Part shown: positions 63,386 to 64,000 of the stretch, piece by piece
How the letters are laid out: the number at the start of each line of letters is the position of its first letter
How positions within the stretch are numbered: position 1 is the stretch's first letter
NCBI RefSeq assembly: GCF_040412425.1
Contig: NC_089767.1
Span: 40,602,009-40,666,008 of the forward strand
Reading direction: 5' to 3'
Origin: Macrobrachium rosenbergii
Lineage: Eukaryota > Arthropoda > Malacostraca > Decapoda > Palaemonidae
DNA: 64,000 nt
The notes under the pieces: model-generated
Told to the model about the DNA's origin: nothing
The model's input: the letters and a program-made list of their open reading frames with translations, nothing else
The model's database searches: none
Translations under genes and position numbers: made by a program

Positions 63386-63519
63386 GGCCTTGATTCCCGA
63401 GAAAAGCTTTCCTTGGGAGTTCCTCAAAATTCGACAGTAGTTTTGTGCGTTCTATGTGCGAAAGCCTACATTTGAATGGCCCGCTTTCAAAAGACCAGGT
63501 TTCTCGAGCAATCAAGGCC
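63386..63519. repeat. small inverted-repeat element
   Basis: GGCCTTGATT...CGAGAAA at the left pairs with TTTCTCGAGCAATCAAGGCC at the right (10 bp perfect at the ends, further pairing inside). 134 bp, higher GC than its flanks; a MITE-like element or a fold-back. Confidence 0.5.
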
Positions 63520-64000
63520 CCCCCCCTGGAAAAAATGCTTAGCGACCGCGGTTAAACCACTCTGTGTTATGTAAGGATATGGGTACCTCACCTGCACATA
63601 CAAGATTGGAATTTCAATCCCACTCCACAATATTCTCAACCTTCCCGTCTATACTTATACACATGCGTTGTATTGTATGTTACATGCTTTACACCAGACC
63701 CCAGAAATCTGAAACATAAGCTTGAGTGAGGAAGAGGTCTCAATCATTAGTAGAAGGTGCTGATCCTCTGGCAGCCAATCAGCTTTTAGAGAGATATATA
63801 TATATACATATATTTTTTTTTAGGACTCATCACCTCTCAAGTGATGTTTTAGAACCTGAGGTGTAAACTGCTCATAGAACAATATACTTTTTGTATGCTA
63901 ATATTCAAACGCTGTTTTCTTACCCTTTTAAAATGTATCGAGGCTGTGATTCATGAACTGCATGAATTACTGTTATTATCATTATTCAGATGAACCCTAT

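Overview
The window is nuclear DNA from an arthropod, most likely a decapod crustacean. I infer this from intron-rich genes, very dense (TA)n, (CT)n and (ATT)n microsatellites, several minisatellites, a tRNA-derived SINE, LINE reverse-transcriptase fragments and many short inverted-repeat elements. Species cannot be fixed from sequence alone. There are no prokaryotic features.

Left part (about 1-14.3 kb): repeat-dense DNA carrying two small genes on the minus strand. Gene 1 (coding exons 8223 down to 4944, with an untranslated first exon and a TATA box near 9080) and gene 2 (coding exons 14076 down to about 12498, with a poly(A) signal at 12428-12433) each encode a short secreted cysteine-rich protein. 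They share a signal-peptide exon ending in phase 1 and a second exon starting with a C-x4/5-C-x6-C pattern, so they are probably old paralogs. I do not recognise the family. Both appear absent as complete ORFs because the exons are short.

Middle part (14.3-21.6 kb): no gene recognised. It holds inverted-repeat elements, a degenerate LINE reverse transcriptase (FADD motif near 16.88 kb), two fold-back palindromes, and (CT)n and (ATT)n arrays.

Right part (21.67-48.12 kb, plus strand): the 3' two thirds of an LRP4 ortholog (low-density lipoprotein receptor-related protein 4). Twenty-six exons join in one open frame of about 1,424 residues: a calcium-binding EGF, four YWTD six-bladed propellers each followed by an EGF, a short juxtamembrane stretch, one transmembrane helix, an NPTY motif and a proline-rich tail. 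The signal peptide and LDL-receptor class A repeats are not in the window. If they lie upstream of position 1, the two secreted-protein genes are nested on the opposite strand inside an LRP4 intron of more than 21 kb.

48.1-64 kb: LRP4 3' flank (UTR then intergenic), AT-rich, almost free of microsatellites, with one Tigger/pogo-like element and no gene I can support. The most interesting items are the nested pair of unrecognised secreted proteins, a phase-compatible EGF-like stop-containing exon in an LRP4 intron, a two-copy element with terminal and internal repeats of a GACCCCCAA motif, and a duplicated splice donor followed by a perfect hairpin ahead of the LRP4 transmembrane exon.
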